A stretch of 34,441 nucleotides of DNA from Gammaproteobacteria bacterium (lineage in GTDB: Bacteria > Pseudomonadota > Gammaproteobacteria > Pseudomonadales > Pseudomonadaceae): assembly GCA_023475025.1 (NCBI GenBank), contig JAMCWB010000032.1, positions 1 to 34,441 on the forward strand, given 5' to 3'. Of the stretch, positions 9,333 through 18,238 are shown in pieces. Position numbers and translations under genes: made by a program. The notes under the pieces are model-generated. The model had not been told where the DNA came from. It worked only from the letters and a program-made list of their open reading frames with translations, and made no database searches. Position 1 is the stretch's first letter. Each line of letters starts with the position of its first letter.

Positions 9333-11201
9333 ATGCTCAATCGTTACCCTGTATGGAAATACCTGCTGGTCGTGCTGGTACTTGCGCTCGGCGTGATCTA
9401 CGCCTTGCCCAACCTGTACCCGGATGATCCGGCGATCCAGATTTCCGGTGCCAGCTCGGCACAGACCATTGAAATCTCCGATCTGACCCTGATGGAAGAA
9501 GCCTTGCGTGAGGCGGGCATCGAAACCAAGGGTACCGAGTTGGGCAGCAACAACCGCTCTGGCCTGATTCGTCTGGTCAATCGTTCCGACCAGTTGCCGG
9601 CCCAGGATGTGGTGCGTCGCGCCCTTGGGCAGCGCTATGTGGTGGCGCAGAACCTGGCGCCAACCACGCCGGACTGGCTGGTCAGCATTGGCGCTGGCCC
9701 GATGAATCTGGGTCTGGACCTTTCCGGTGGTGTGCACTTCCTGCTGGAAGTTGACATGGAGCGCGCGATCGAGAACCGCGTCAACGTCTATGAAAGCGAA
9801 CTGCGTACCACCTTGCGCGAAGCGCGCGTGCGCTTCCGCAGCCTGCCAAGCCGTGGCAACGTGCTGCAATTCGGTTTTACCGATGCGGATCAGCTGCGCG
9901 ATGCCCAGCGCGCGATCAATCGCAGCTACAGCCAGTTCCAGTTTGATACCACGACACGTGATGAACTTCAGGTGCTGCAATTGACCCTGAGTGAAGCGGA
10001 AATGCAGGAAATCCGCGAATACGCCGTGCGCCAGAACCTGACTACAGTGCGTAACCGGGTCGATGAACTGGGTGTGGCCGAGCCGCTGGTGCAGCGTCAG
10101 GGTGCCAACCGCATCGTGGTCGAATTGCCGGGTGTGCAGGATACCGCCGAAGCCAAGCGTATTCTCGGGCAGACCGCCAACCTGGAGTTCCGCCTTGCCG
10201 CCGAGCCCAATGCGGCGCGGGCAACGGTAGAAACCTTCGAATTTCGCGACGGCAGTCGTCCGCCGGCTGAGGTGGAGCGCAGCATCATCCTGACCGGCGA
10301 CCAGGTCACCGATGCGCAATCCAACTTTGATGAAAACGGCCGTCCCCAGGTAAACATCCGTCTTGATGGTCATGGTGGCGAGCTGATGACGCGCGCAACC
10401 CGCACCAATGTCGGCCGTGGCATGGCCGTGCTCTTTATCGAGCAGCGCCAGATCAGTCGCACGGTGCAGCAAGAGGTGGATGGCGAAATGCAGGAGGTGG
10501 AAATCCCGGCCTTCGTCGAAGAGAAATCCATCATCAGTCTGGCCACTATCCAGAGCACTCTCGGCAACCAGTTCCGCATTACCGGCCTGAACTCCCCGGC
10601 TGAAGCTTCCGAGCTGGCGCTGCTGTTGCGCGCTGGTGGTCTGGCGGCGCCTATGCATTTTGTCGAAGAGCGCACCATTGGCCCAAGCCTGGGGGCAGAA
10701 AACATTGCCCGCGGGGTAACCGCGACCCAGATCGGCTTCCTGCTGGTACTGGCCTTTATGGTCATTGTCTACAAGGCCTTCGGTGTCCTGGCCGGGGTGG
10801 CGTTGAGTTTCAACCTGATCCTGTTGCTGGCGCTGATGTCCATGCTGGGTGCAACCCTGACGCTGCCGGGTATTGCCGGGATCGTGTTGACCCTGGGTAT
10901 GGCGGTGGATGCCAACGTACTGATTTTCTCGCGTATCAAGGAGGAGGTCGCGGCAGGTGTGTCGATCCAGCGTGCCATCCATGAAGGCTACGACAAGGCG
11001 TTTTCGGCCATTGTCGACGGCAACCTCACCACCTTGCTGGTCGGGGTGATCCTGTTTGCCATGGGCACCGGGCCGATCAAGGGCTTTGCGGTAACCCTGT
11101 CGCTGGGCATTCTGACGTCCATGTTCAGTGCCATTATTGTTACCCGTGCCATGGTCAACTTGAGTGTCGGCGGTCGCGACCTCAAGAAACTCTGGCTATA
11201 A
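9333..11201 (+). CDS. secD: Protein translocase subunit SecD
   Basis: SecD is an RND-superfamily inner-membrane protein that, with SecF, uses the proton motive force to aid late steps of Sec export. The 622-aa protein has an N-terminal transmembrane helix (about 10-26). This is followed by NLYPDDPAIQISGAS and the large periplasmic P1 region, with LGLDLSGGVHFLLEVDM near 126. The C-terminal block of five helices contains GMAVDANVLIFSRIKEE. The long form with an extended periplasmic domain is usual in Pseudomonas. The ribosome binding site is poor for the ATG at 9333, but that start matches relatives. secF follows after 10 bases. Confidence 0.96.
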   Translation: MLNRYPVWKYLLVVLVLALGVIYALPNLYPDDPAIQISGASSAQTIEISDLTLMEEALREAGIETKGTELGSNNRSGLIRLVNRSDQLPAQDVVRRALGQRYVVAQNLAPTTPDWLVSIGAGPMNLGLDLSGGVHFLLEVDMERAIENRVNVYESELRTTLREARVRFRSLPSRGNVLQFGFTDADQLRDAQRAINRSYSQFQFDTTTRDELQVLQLTLSEAEMQEIREYAVRQNLTTVRNRVDELGVAEPLVQRQGANRIVVELPGVQDTAEAKRILGQTANLEFRLAAEPNAARATVETFEFRDGSRPPAEVERSIILTGDQVTDAQSNFDENGRPQVNIRLDGHGGELMTRATRTNVGRGMAVLFIEQRQISRTVQQEVDGEMQEVEIPAFVEEKSIISLATIQSTLGNQFRITGLNSPAEASELALLLRAGGLAAPMHFVEERTIGPSLGAENIARGVTATQIGFLLVLAFMVIVYKAFGVLAGVALSFNLILLLALMSMLGATLTLPGIAGIVLTLGMAVDANVLIFSRIKEEVAAGVSIQRAIHEGYDKAFSAIVDGNLTTLLVGVILFAMGTGPIKGFAVTLSLGILTSMFSAIIVTRAMVNLSVGGRDLKKLWL

Positions 11202-11211
11202 GGAGCGCCCT

Positions 11212-12126
11212 ATGATTACCAAGAAAACAATCAAGTTCATGGCGCTGCGCAAGTTTTTCTTTGTGGTTGCTGTGGTGCTGATGGTTGGCTCCATTGCCAG
11301 CCTGGTCTATAAACAGCTCAATCTGGGGCTCGACTTCACCGGCGGGGCTCTGGTTGAACTAAACTACAGTGAAGCAGCCGACCTTGAAGACATCCGCCAG
11401 ACCTTGCGGGCTGCCGGCTGGGAAGATGCCATCGTGCAGAACTTCGGTTCGTCGCAGGATGTGATCATCCGCCTGGCCAGTGACGATCCGGAGCTGGGCA
11501 ATGAAATTGCCCGCCTGATGCAGCGGGAAGAGAGGGGCGAGATTTCCGTCAGCCGGGTCGAATTCATTGGTCCGCAGGTGGGCGAAGAGTTGCGTGACAA
11601 GGGGGGCATGGGGTTGCTGCTGGCGGTGGCCGGGGTCTTGCTCTACGTCACCTTGCGCTTCCAGATGAAGTTCGCCGTCGGCGCCATCGCGGCCCTGGTG
11701 CATGATGTCATCTTTGTGCTCGGGGTGTTTGCTTTCTTCGGTTTGTCGTTCGATCTGACGGTACTGGCGGCCTTGCTGGCGGTGATCGGTTACTCGCTGA
11801 ACGATACCATCGTGGTGTTTGACCGCGTGCGCGAGAACCTTCGTCTGATGTACAAGGCGGACCTGGAAGAGGTGATCAACGTCTCCACGACCCAGACGCT
11901 GGCACGAACCCTGGCAACGTCAGCCTCGACCATTCTGGTGCTGCTGGCGCTGCTGATCTTCGGTGGCGAGAATATCTACGGTTTTGCCCTGGCGTTGCTG
12001 ATCGGGGTGATTATTGGTACTTACTCGTCCATTTATGTGTCCAATGGCCTGCTGATGACCATGAAGCTCACGCGCGAGGATCTGATTCCGCCGCAACTGG
12101 AAGAAGAGGAAGACGCCAGGCCCTGA
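11212..12126 (+). CDS. secF: Protein translocase subunit SecF
   Basis: SecF is the partner of SecD in the SecDF-YajC complex. The 304-aa protein has a first helix at about 14-33, then the family motif LGLDFTGGALVEL at 38-50. Five C-terminal helices include YSLNDTIVVFDRVREN. The ATG at 11212 has AGGAG directly upstream, which overlaps the secD stop region. An in-frame ATG at 11164 lies inside secD and is rejected. No terminator is visible after the gene. Confidence 0.96.
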   Translation: MITKKTIKFMALRKFFFVVAVVLMVGSIASLVYKQLNLGLDFTGGALVELNYSEAADLEDIRQTLRAAGWEDAIVQNFGSSQDVIIRLASDDPELGNEIARLMQREERGEISVSRVEFIGPQVGEELRDKGGMGLLLAVAGVLLYVTLRFQMKFAVGAIAALVHDVIFVLGVFAFFGLSFDLTVLAALLAVIGYSLNDTIVVFDRVRENLRLMYKADLEEVINVSTTQTLARTLATSASTILVLLALLIFGGENIYGFALALLIGVIIGTYSSIYVSNGLLMTMKLTREDLIPPQLEEEEDARP

Positions 12127-12166
12127 GTGCTTTGCGTTGATTCTGTTTGTTTTTAGTCAGCAAAAT

Positions 12167-12193
12167 TAAAGCGGCATCGGCCGCGGCCGATAT
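12167..12193 (+). promoter_or_regulatory. FliA (sigma-28) promoter
   Basis: TAAA (12167-12170), exactly 15 bases, then GCCGATAT (12186-12193) matches the sigma-28 consensus TAAA-N15-GCCGATAA at 11 of 12 positions. It lies 41 bases before the chemoreceptor start, predicting transcription start near 12200. It places the receptor in the flagellar and chemotaxis regulon. Confidence 0.85.
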
Positions 12194-12234
12194 AAAACTC
12201 CCTTGCGGTCGATGTATAGAATGAGAAAACTGCC

Positions 12235-13857
12235 ATGCTGAGAAATTTTCCGATTGCCGCCCGACTAGGGGCCGGCTTTGCTGCCATAGGTCTGATAGTG
12301 GTCATCCTGGGCAGTCTTGCCCTTAACAGTATGGGTAACATACGCGACCGTGGTCAGGAGGTGGATAGTTACTGGCTGCCCAATCTGCAAATGATCGGCG
12401 GCCTTAGTCAGAGCTTCATGCGCGTCCGTATTTCTACCCTGCGTATTGTGCTGGCGGAGACGGAGTCAGATATCAATCGTTTTGACAACACCACCAGTGA
12501 GTTGATGGGCCAAATGCAACAGAACGAGCAGCGCTATGAGGCGCTGCTGAACTCTCCGGCGGAGCGCCAGCTGCTCGAGCGTTTCAAGCAGGCGAAAACC
12601 AGCTATATCAATGCACAACGTGGGCTTGTTGAGCATATCCGGGCTGGGCGCACAGGGGCTGCCATGGAGCTGGTCAATGATGTGCTGTATCCCCAGGCGG
12701 ATGCGGTGACCCAGGCGCTGATCGCACTGGAAGACTATGTTATTGCCGGTGCTGGTGCGGCGGCCAATGCCTCGCAGGCTGAATATAACGCCGCGGTCAG
12801 GCTGGTGATAATCGCCATTGTGCTGGCTGCACTGCTGACAGTGATACTGGCCTGGGTGCTGACCTTGAGTATTGTACGCCCCATCCGTCAGGCGGTGGCC
12901 GCCAGCGAAGTTATTGCCAGCGGTGATCTGACCGAGACCATTGCTGCCTCGGGCAAGGATGAGCCGGCGCGCCTGTTGGCATCACTGGCCGCCATGCAGC
13001 AACAGTTGCGCGATACCATCGCTGGCATCGCCAATTCCTCGACCCAGCTGGCTTCGGCAGCAGAAGAGCTGAATGCAGTGACCGAAGACGCTACCCGTGG
13101 TCTGCAGCGCCAGGACGATGAAGTGCAGCAGGCAGCTACCGCAGTCAACGAAATGACTGTTGCCGTGGAAGAGGTTGCCAATAACGCCAGTACCACCTCG
13201 GATGCGTCGCAGGAAGCAACCCGGATTACCAATGAAGGTCGCCAGCAGGTTGATCAGACGGTGCAGGGCATCGACAAGCTGAGCAGCAATATCAAGAGCT
13301 CGTCGGAAGAAGTGCAGCTGTTGGCTGAGCGGGTACAGAGTATCAGCAAGGTGCTGGAGGTCATTGGTGCCATTGCCGAGCAGACCAACTTGCTGGCGCT
13401 TAACGCGGCGATCGAAGCGGCACGTGCCGGCGAGGCGGGCCGCGGCTTTGCTGTCGTAGCCGACGAAGTGCGGGCTTTGGCGCATCGTACCCAGGAGTCA
13501 ACCAGTGAGATTGAAGGCATGGTCAGCCAGATCCAGCAGGTGACCGAGCGGGCGGTTGAAGCCATGGGCATCAGCCGCACCATGTCAGGCAGGACGCAGG
13601 AAATGGCGGGTTCTGCCGGAGAGGCGCTGCAACGCATCAGCGATGCGATTGCGCAGATCAACGAGCGCAACCTGGTGATCGCCAGTGCGGCAGAAGAGCA
13701 GGCCCAGGTCGCTCGAGAGGTGGATCAGAACCTGGTCAATATCCGTGACCTTTCGACCCAGTCAGCGGCCGGTGCCGAGCAGACCAGCAGTTCCAGTCGC
13801 GAGTTGTCACGTCTGGCAGTTGAGTTGAATGACCTGGTCAGTCGCTTCCGCCTCTGA
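12235..13857 (+). CDS. Methyl-accepting chemotaxis protein
   Basis: This inner-membrane chemoreceptor of 540 aa has TM1 at about 11-32 and a periplasmic ligand-binding region at 33-187. That region is predicted helical and of the four-helix-bundle (4HB_MCP) kind. TM2 lies at about 188-212, HAMP at about 213-265, and the cytoplasmic coiled-coil signalling domain runs to the end. The highly conserved hairpin tip reads [20 protein letters not shown] and continues [18 protein letters not shown]. The protein ends VSRFRL without a CheR/CheB-tethering pentapeptide. Expression is predicted from the sigma-28 promoter just upstream. The gene sits between secF and suhB, blocks I recall as almost adjacent in Pseudomonas, so it looks like an insertion there. 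The ligand is unknown. Confidence 0.93.
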   Translation: MLRNFPIAARLGAGFAAIGLIVVILGSLALNSMGNIRDRGQEVDSYWLPNLQMIGGLSQSFMRVRISTLRIVLAETESDINRFDNTTSELMGQMQQNEQRYEALLNSPAERQLLERFKQAKTSYINAQRGLVEHIRAGRTGAAMELVNDVLYPQADAVTQALIALEDYVIAGAGAAANASQAEYNAAVRLVIIAIVLAALLTVILAWVLTLSIVRPIRQAVAASEVIASGDLTETIAASGKDEPARLLASLAAMQQQLRDTIAGIANSSTQLASAAEELNAVTEDATRGLQRQDDEVQQAATAVNEMTVAVEEVANNASTTSDASQEATRITNEGRQQVDQTVQGIDKLSSNIKSSSEEVQLLAERVQSISKVLEVIGAIAEQTNLLALNAAIEAARAGEAGRGFAVVADEVRALAHRTQESTSEIEGMVSQIQQVTERAVEAMGISRTMSGRTQEMAGSAGEALQRISDAIAQINERNLVIASAAEEQAQVAREVDQNLVNIRDLSTQSAAGAEQTSSSSRELSRLAVELNDLVSRFRL

Positions 13858-13891
13858 CAGCCTCAACGTCTTAGCTGCGAGCTAACAGCAG

Positions 13892-13926
13892 AAAACCCCG
13901 GGCAGCGATGCTGTACCGGGGTTTTT
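13892..13926. terminator. Bidirectional terminator between the chemoreceptor and suhB
   Basis: The stem AAAACCCCGG/CCGGGGTTTT (13892-13901 and 13916-13925) has a smaller inner stem, CAGC/GCTG, in its loop. A T-run follows on the plus strand and AAAA/TTTT pairing serves the minus strand. It lies between two convergent genes. Confidence 0.85.
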
Positions 13927-13962
13927 CTTGTGCCGTAAAAAGGCTGAAATCTTACCGCCGCT

Positions 13963-14778
13963 TTAGCGCTTCATGGCCGGCGTCAGGTGCGGCTGAATGG
14001 CGGTCAGCACGGCTTTGAAGCACTTGGGGTTGCCAGCAACGATATGGCCTTTTTCCAGGTGGCCGTGGCCGCCGGTAAAGTCGCTGACCAGGCCGCCGGC
14101 TTCCTGGATCAGCAGGCTGCCGGCAGCCATATCCCATTCTGCCAGTCCGGATTCCCAGAAAGCGTCATAGCGACCCGCTGCCACATAGGCCAGGTCCAGG
14201 CTGGCAGCGCCACAGCGGCGGATGCCGGAAGTCTGGCCAACCAGGTCACGGAACATGGCCAGATAGTTATCCAGCCCGTCCATCTGGGTGTCGCGGAAAG
14301 GGAAGCCGGTACCCAGCAAAGCGCCTTCCAGGCTCTTGCGGTTGGTCACCCGCAGGCGGCGGCCGTTCAGTGCGGCGCCACGGCCACGGCTGGCGGTGAA
14401 CTCTTCCTGGCGAACCGGGTCGAGGACCACGGCATGCTCCAGGCGGCCTTTGACCCGGCAGGCAATGCTGACGGCGAAATGCGGCACGCCACGCAGAAAA
14501 TTGGTGGTGCCGTCGAGTGGGTCGATGATCCAGACGGTGTCGGCGCCGTCACCCTTGCCAGGCATGAAACCGGATTCTTCGGCATGGATGCCGTGATCAG
14601 GAAAGGCTTTCTGCAAGTGCTGGATGATGGTGCGTTCTGCCGAGTGGTCGACTTCGGAGACGTAATCGTGCGCGTCTTTTTCGCTGACGCTGAGCACATC
14701 CAGGCGTTCCATGGAGCGGTAAATCAATTCTCCCGCGCTGCGGGCGGCGCGCAGGGCGATGTTCAACATGGGTTGCAT
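13963..14778 (-). CDS. suhB: Inositol-1-monophosphatase family protein SuhB
   Basis: SuhB is a magnesium-dependent phosphatase of the inositol monophosphatase fold. In E. coli it also joins the rRNA antitermination complex with Nus factors. The 271-aa protein has metal ligands in HAEESG (Glu67, Glu68), WIIDPLDGTTNF (Asp86, Asp89) and WDMAAGSLLIQEAGG near the C-terminus. The start at 14778 gives MQPMLNIALRAARSAGEL, as in Pseudomonas relatives. The ribosome binding site is weak. It is divergent from trmJ, a conserved arrangement. Confidence 0.95.
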   Translation of the reverse strand: MQPMLNIALRAARSAGELIYRSMERLDVLSVSEKDAHDYVSEVDHSAERTIIQHLQKAFPDHGIHAEESGFMPGKGDGADTVWIIDPLDGTTNFLRGVPHFAVSIACRVKGRLEHAVVLDPVRQEEFTASRGRGAALNGRRLRVTNRKSLEGALLGTGFPFRDTQMDGLDNYLAMFRDLVGQTSGIRRCGAASLDLAYVAAGRYDAFWESGLAEWDMAAGSLLIQEAGGLVSDFTGGHGHLEKGHIVAGNPKCFKAVLTAIQPHLTPAMKR

Positions 14779-14903
14779 AGGGTGTATCTCAACTGAGGGA
14801 TGGTGAAAAGCCGGAAATTGTAGCAGAGACTGGGCAATACATGAATGGTCTTTATGTGCTGGCTTTTGTAAGATGTCAGGTCCGTTTTTCCCCGGAGGTG
14901 CCT

Positions 14904-15683
14904 GTGCTGGAAAGAATTCGCGTGGTTCTGGTCAATACCAGCCATCCCGGTAACATTGGTGCCGCTGCCCGGGCGATGAAAAATATGGGCCTGCAGCGCC
15001 TGGTGCTGGTGCAGCCGCGCCGTTTTCCGGATGGTGAAGCCAGCGCCCGGGCCTCGGGCGCTGACGATATCTTGCAGCAGGCGCAGGTAGTTGACTCGCT
15101 GCCTGAAGCGATTGCCGATTGCCAGCTGGTACTGGGTACCAGTGCGCGGGACAGAAAGATTCCCTGGCCGGTATTGGATCCGCGCGAAGCTGCGCAGACC
15201 AGTCTGGAGCATATACGTGATATGCCCGAGGGCGATGTGGCGCTGGTGTTTGGTCGCGAGGATTCGGGGCTGACCAGCGAGGAGTTGCAGCGCTGCCAGT
15301 ATCATATTCATATCCCGTCTGATCCGGCGTTCAGTTCGCTGAATCTGGCCGCTGCCGTGCAGGTGGTCTGTTATGAGCTGCGCATGCTCGGCTTGCAGTG
15401 GGCGCAACAGCCGACCAAACTGGAAAAAGCCGCCGTCAGTGCGCGTGAGCACGATATGCCGGTCAGCGTGGCGGATATGGAAAACTATTTTCAGCATCTG
15501 GAGCAGGTGCTGGTTGAAATCGGCTTTCACAACCCGCAGAAACCCCGACAGTTGATGCCGCGTTTGCGCCGGCTGTACAGCCGTTGCGGGCTGAACCGTA
15601 TGGAAATGAATATCCTGCGTGGCATCCTGACGGAAACCCAGAAAGCCATCGGTGTGAAATCTGCCGGTGCGCGGAGAGACTGA
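14904..15683 (+). CDS. trmJ: tRNA (cytidine/uridine-2'-O-)-methyltransferase TrmJ
   Basis: TrmJ is a SPOUT-family enzyme that methylates the ribose at position 32 of several tRNAs. The 259-aa protein begins [20 protein letters not shown]. It has the knot motifs [15 protein letters not shown] and [19 protein letters not shown], then a C-terminal helical extension. I chose the GTG at 14904 because CGGAGG stands about six bases upstream and relatives start at this residue. An in-frame ATG at 14841 would add 21 residues with no family match. cysE follows after two bases. Confidence 0.92.
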   Translation: MLERIRVVLVNTSHPGNIGAAARAMKNMGLQRLVLVQPRRFPDGEASARASGADDILQQAQVVDSLPEAIADCQLVLGTSARDRKIPWPVLDPREAAQTSLEHIRDMPEGDVALVFGREDSGLTSEELQRCQYHIHIPSDPAFSSLNLAAAVQVVCYELRMLGLQWAQQPTKLEKAAVSAREHDMPVSVADMENYFQHLEQVLVEIGFHNPQKPRQLMPRLRRLYSRCGLNRMEMNILRGILTETQKAIGVKSAGARRD

Positions 15684-15685
15684 AT

Positions 15686-16489
15686 ATGCTCAAACGCATC
15701 AAAGAAGATATCGCCAGCGTTTTCCATCGTGACCCGGCTGCACGCAACACCTTTGAGGTGATTACCTGTTACCCGGGGCTGCATGCGGTCTGGTGGCATC
15801 ATCTGGCGCATGCGTTGTGGACGCGCAAGGCGTTCTGGTTGGCGCGCATAGTATCCAACTTTGCGCGCTGGACCACGGGTATCGAGATTCACCCGGGCGC
15901 CAAGATTGGTCGTCGCTTCTTTATTGATCACGGCATGGGTGTGGTCATCGGTGAAACCGCTGAAATCGGTGATGACGTGACCCTGTATCAGGGTGTGACC
16001 CTGGGTGGTACCAGCTGGAACAAGGGCAAGCGGCATCCGACACTGGAAGACGGTGTGGTGGTGGGTGCTGGTGCCAAGGTTTTAGGACCCTTTACCGTCG
16101 GCAAGAATGCCAAGATCGGCTCCAATGCCGTGGTGACCAAGGCTGTGCCGGCCGGCGCGACGGCGGTTGGTATTCCCGGGCGCATTATCGTGCGCGAGCC
16201 GCAGGCGGACGAGCAGGACCGCAAACGCCAGGCAATGGCAGAAAAACTTGGCTTTGACGCCTACGGCGTCGGCCAGGATATGCCGGACCCGGTAGCCAAG
16301 GCGATCGGTCAGATGCTGGATCATTTGCATGCCGTGGATAGCCGTATCGAAGGCATGTGCGGGGCGCTCAAGGAGCTGGGCAGTGATTATTGTGCCAAGG
16401 ACCTGCCGATGCTGGATGATCATGACTTCGAGTCACTCAAGGATGATGTGCCGGTAGCGGCCTCGGCAGCAACTGACAAACAGAACTGA
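15686..16489 (+). CDS. cysE: Serine O-acetyltransferase
   Basis: CysE acetylates L-serine with acetyl-CoA, the first committed step of cysteine synthesis. The 267-aa protein has an N-terminal helical region and then left-handed beta-helix hexapeptide repeats (about 65-170). Signature segments are [38 protein letters not shown] and [14 protein letters not shown]. The C-terminal extension beyond about residue 190 is longer than in E. coli and is typical of the Pseudomonas and Azotobacter isc-linked form. GGAGA precedes the ATG at 15686. It lies 2 nt after trmJ and 5 nt before the desulfurase, so cysteine production is coupled to cysteine desulfuration. Normally iscR would follow. Confidence 0.94.
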   Translation: MLKRIKEDIASVFHRDPAARNTFEVITCYPGLHAVWWHHLAHALWTRKAFWLARIVSNFARWTTGIEIHPGAKIGRRFFIDHGMGVVIGETAEIGDDVTLYQGVTLGGTSWNKGKRHPTLEDGVVVGAGAKVLGPFTVGKNAKIGSNAVVTKAVPAGATAVGIPGRIIVREPQADEQDRKRQAMAEKLGFDAYGVGQDMPDPVAKAIGQMLDHLHAVDSRIEGMCGALKELGSDYCAKDLPMLDDHDFESLKDDVPVAASAATDKQN

Positions 16490-16494
16490 GTGAT

Positions 16495-17643
16495 ATGAAA
16501 AAACCGATTTATCTCGATTATGCGGCAACCACGCCGGTTGACCCGCGGGTTGCCGAGCAAATGGTTGCCTGCCTGACCATGGACGGCAATTTTGCCAATC
16601 CGGCCTCGCGTTCCCACCTTTATGGCTGGCAGGCCGAGGAAGCGGTTGAGCTGGGGCGGCGTCAGGTGGCTGATCTGGTCGGGGCTGATCCGCGCGAGAT
16701 TGTCTGGACTTCAGGGGCGACCGAATCCAATAACCTGGCGATCAAGGGCATAGCGCAGGCCGGACGTGAGCGTGGCCGTCACCTGGTCACCTCGGTCATT
16801 GAGCACAAGGCCGTACTCGACAGCTGTCAGCAACTTGAGCGTGAAGGCTTTGAGGTGACCTATCTGCGCCCGGATGCCGGTGGGGTCATTCAGCCGCAGC
16901 AATTGGCTGCGGCTCTGCGTGAAGATACCTTGCTGGTCTCTCTGATGCACGTGAACAACGAGATCGGCAGCATCAATGATATTGCCGCCCTGGGTGAGGT
17001 CGCTCACAGTCACGGCGTGCCTTTGCATGTCGATGCTGCCCAGTCAACCGGCAAGCTGCCGATTGATCTGCGCGCGCTGCCGGTTGACCTGATGTCCTTC
17101 AGTGCGCACAAGACCTATGGGCCAAAAGGGGTTGGTGCGCTCTATGTGCGGCGTTCGGCAGGCTTGCAGCTGCAGGCGCAGATTCATGGTGGCGGGCATG
17201 AGCGCGGCTTGCGCTCGGGTACCTTGCCCACCCATCAGATCGTTGGCATGGGGTCAGCCTTTGCCTTGGCCGGCAGTGAAATGGCTGCTGAAACGGTGCG
17301 TATTGCGCAATTGCGCGACCGCCTGCTGGCCGGCCTTGCCGACCTGCCCGGCGTCAGCCTGAATGGCAGTGCTGAGCAGCGGGTGCCACATAACCTCAAT
17401 CTGGCTTTTGCTGACGTGGATGGCGAGCTGCTGTTGCTGGCACTCAAGGATCTGGCCTTGTCGACCGGCTCGGCCTGCACCTCTGCTGCAGTCGAGCCGT
17501 CCTATGTGCTGCGCGGCATAGGTATCCCTGATGCGCTGGCACAGAGTTCGCTGCGGCTGTCATTGGGGCGCTTTACCGATGAGGCGGACGTTGACGCTGC
17601 GGTTGAGATTCTGCAGCGGGTGGTCAGCAAGCTGCGTCACTGA
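16495..17643 (+). CDS. iscS: Cysteine desulfurase, IscS-like, lacking the IscU-binding tail
   Basis: This PLP enzyme takes sulfur from cysteine as an enzyme persulfide. The 382-aa protein opens [20 protein letters not shown]. It has [10 protein letters not shown], the PLP lysine at 206 ([12 protein letters not shown]) and the catalytic Cys328 ([17 protein letters not shown]), at the same positions as in E. coli IscS. It ends at VVSKLRH. Usual IscS is about 404 aa and continues with a conserved tail (SPLWDMYKEGVDL-like) that contacts IscU. No frame after the stop encodes that tail, so this is not a simple frameshift. iscR, iscU, iscA, hscBA, fdx and iscX are all absent between this gene and ndk. 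A role in tRNA thiolation or general sulfur transfer is inferred. Confidence 0.88.
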   Translation: MKKPIYLDYAATTPVDPRVAEQMVACLTMDGNFANPASRSHLYGWQAEEAVELGRRQVADLVGADPREIVWTSGATESNNLAIKGIAQAGRERGRHLVTSVIEHKAVLDSCQQLEREGFEVTYLRPDAGGVIQPQQLAAALREDTLLVSLMHVNNEIGSINDIAALGEVAHSHGVPLHVDAAQSTGKLPIDLRALPVDLMSFSAHKTYGPKGVGALYVRRSAGLQLQAQIHGGGHERGLRSGTLPTHQIVGMGSAFALAGSEMAAETVRIAQLRDRLLAGLADLPGVSLNGSAEQRVPHNLNLAFADVDGELLLLALKDLALSTGSACTSAAVEPSYVLRGIGIPDALAQSSLRLSLGRFTDEADVDAAVEILQRVVSKLRH

Positions 17644-17704
17644 TCTGCCGTCAGGCGTAGAGAAAACTTGCACCCTGTCGGCGCAGCCCTGTTACGTATT
17701 TGCC

Positions 17705-17733
17705 GTTAACCTGCGTATAATCCGCAGGTTAAC
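17705..17733 (+). promoter_or_regulatory. Inverted repeat centred on the ndk -10 box
   Basis: GTTAACCTGCG (17705-17715) and CGCAGGTTAAC (17723-17733) are perfect 11-bp reverse complements. The seven bases between them are TATAATC, a consensus -10. A weak -35 (TTACGT) stands 18 bases upstream. No T-run follows, so it is not a terminator. It looks like an operator for a dimeric repressor that would occlude the promoter of ndk. The regulator is unknown. Confidence 0.65.
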
Positions 17734-17777
17734 AAACTTATTTAACCCTTTGATCCACTTTATAGCCGGAGAACCCC

Positions 17778-18209
17778 ATGGCCGTAGAACGCACCCTGTC
17801 GATTATCAAGCCTGATGCCGTAGCCAAGAACGTGATTGGCCAGATCCTGAGCCGTTTTGAGAACGCCGGTCTGCGCGTGGTTGCCGCCAAGATGGTCCAA
17901 CTGTCGCAAGCCGATGCTGAAGGCTTCTATGCCGAGCACAAAGAGCGTCCTTTTTTCAAGGATCTGGTCGGCTTCATGACCTCAGGCCCGGTGGTTGTCC
18001 AGGTACTGGAAGGTGAAGGCGCGGTATTGAAAAACCGTGAGCTGATGGGTGCTACCAACCCGAAAGAAGCTGACGCCGGTACTATCCGTGCCGATTTTGC
18101 TGAATCTATCGACGCCAATGCGGTCCATGGTTCAGACTCAACGACGTCGGCCGCGCGTGAAGTCGCGTACTTCTTCGCTGAAACCGAGCTGTGCCCGCGC
18201 ACCCGCTAA
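17778..18209 (+). CDS. ndk: Nucleoside diphosphate kinase
   Basis: Ndk equalises nucleoside triphosphate pools by passing the gamma phosphate through a histidine. The 143-aa protein is normal length. It shows [18 protein letters not shown] at the start, the active-site NAVHGSDS (His118) and the closing [14 protein letters not shown] region. GGAG precedes the ATG at 17778. A promoter with a perfect flanking inverted repeat lies about 55 bases upstream. In Pseudomonas, ndk normally follows iscX at the end of the isc cluster. Here it keeps its place although the cluster is gone. Confidence 0.97.
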   Translation: MAVERTLSIIKPDAVAKNVIGQILSRFENAGLRVVAAKMVQLSQADAEGFYAEHKERPFFKDLVGFMTSGPVVVQVLEGEGAVLKNRELMGATNPKEADAGTIRADFAESIDANAVHGSDSTTSAAREVAYFFAETELCPRTR

Positions 18210-18238
18210 GGCCTGCGCTATCAACCCCGAGTGATGCC

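Noticed and set aside
9318-10982. 554-codon open frame antisense to secD
   Set aside because: Low-complexity, Gln/His/Arg-rich shadow frame caused by GC codon bias; secD is unmistakable on the other strand.
17641-17777. Frameshifted IscS tail or iscX/iscU remnant
   Set aside because: No frame after the desulfurase stop encodes a tail like SPLWDMYKEG, and nothing IscU- or IscX-like is readable in the 134 bases before ndk.
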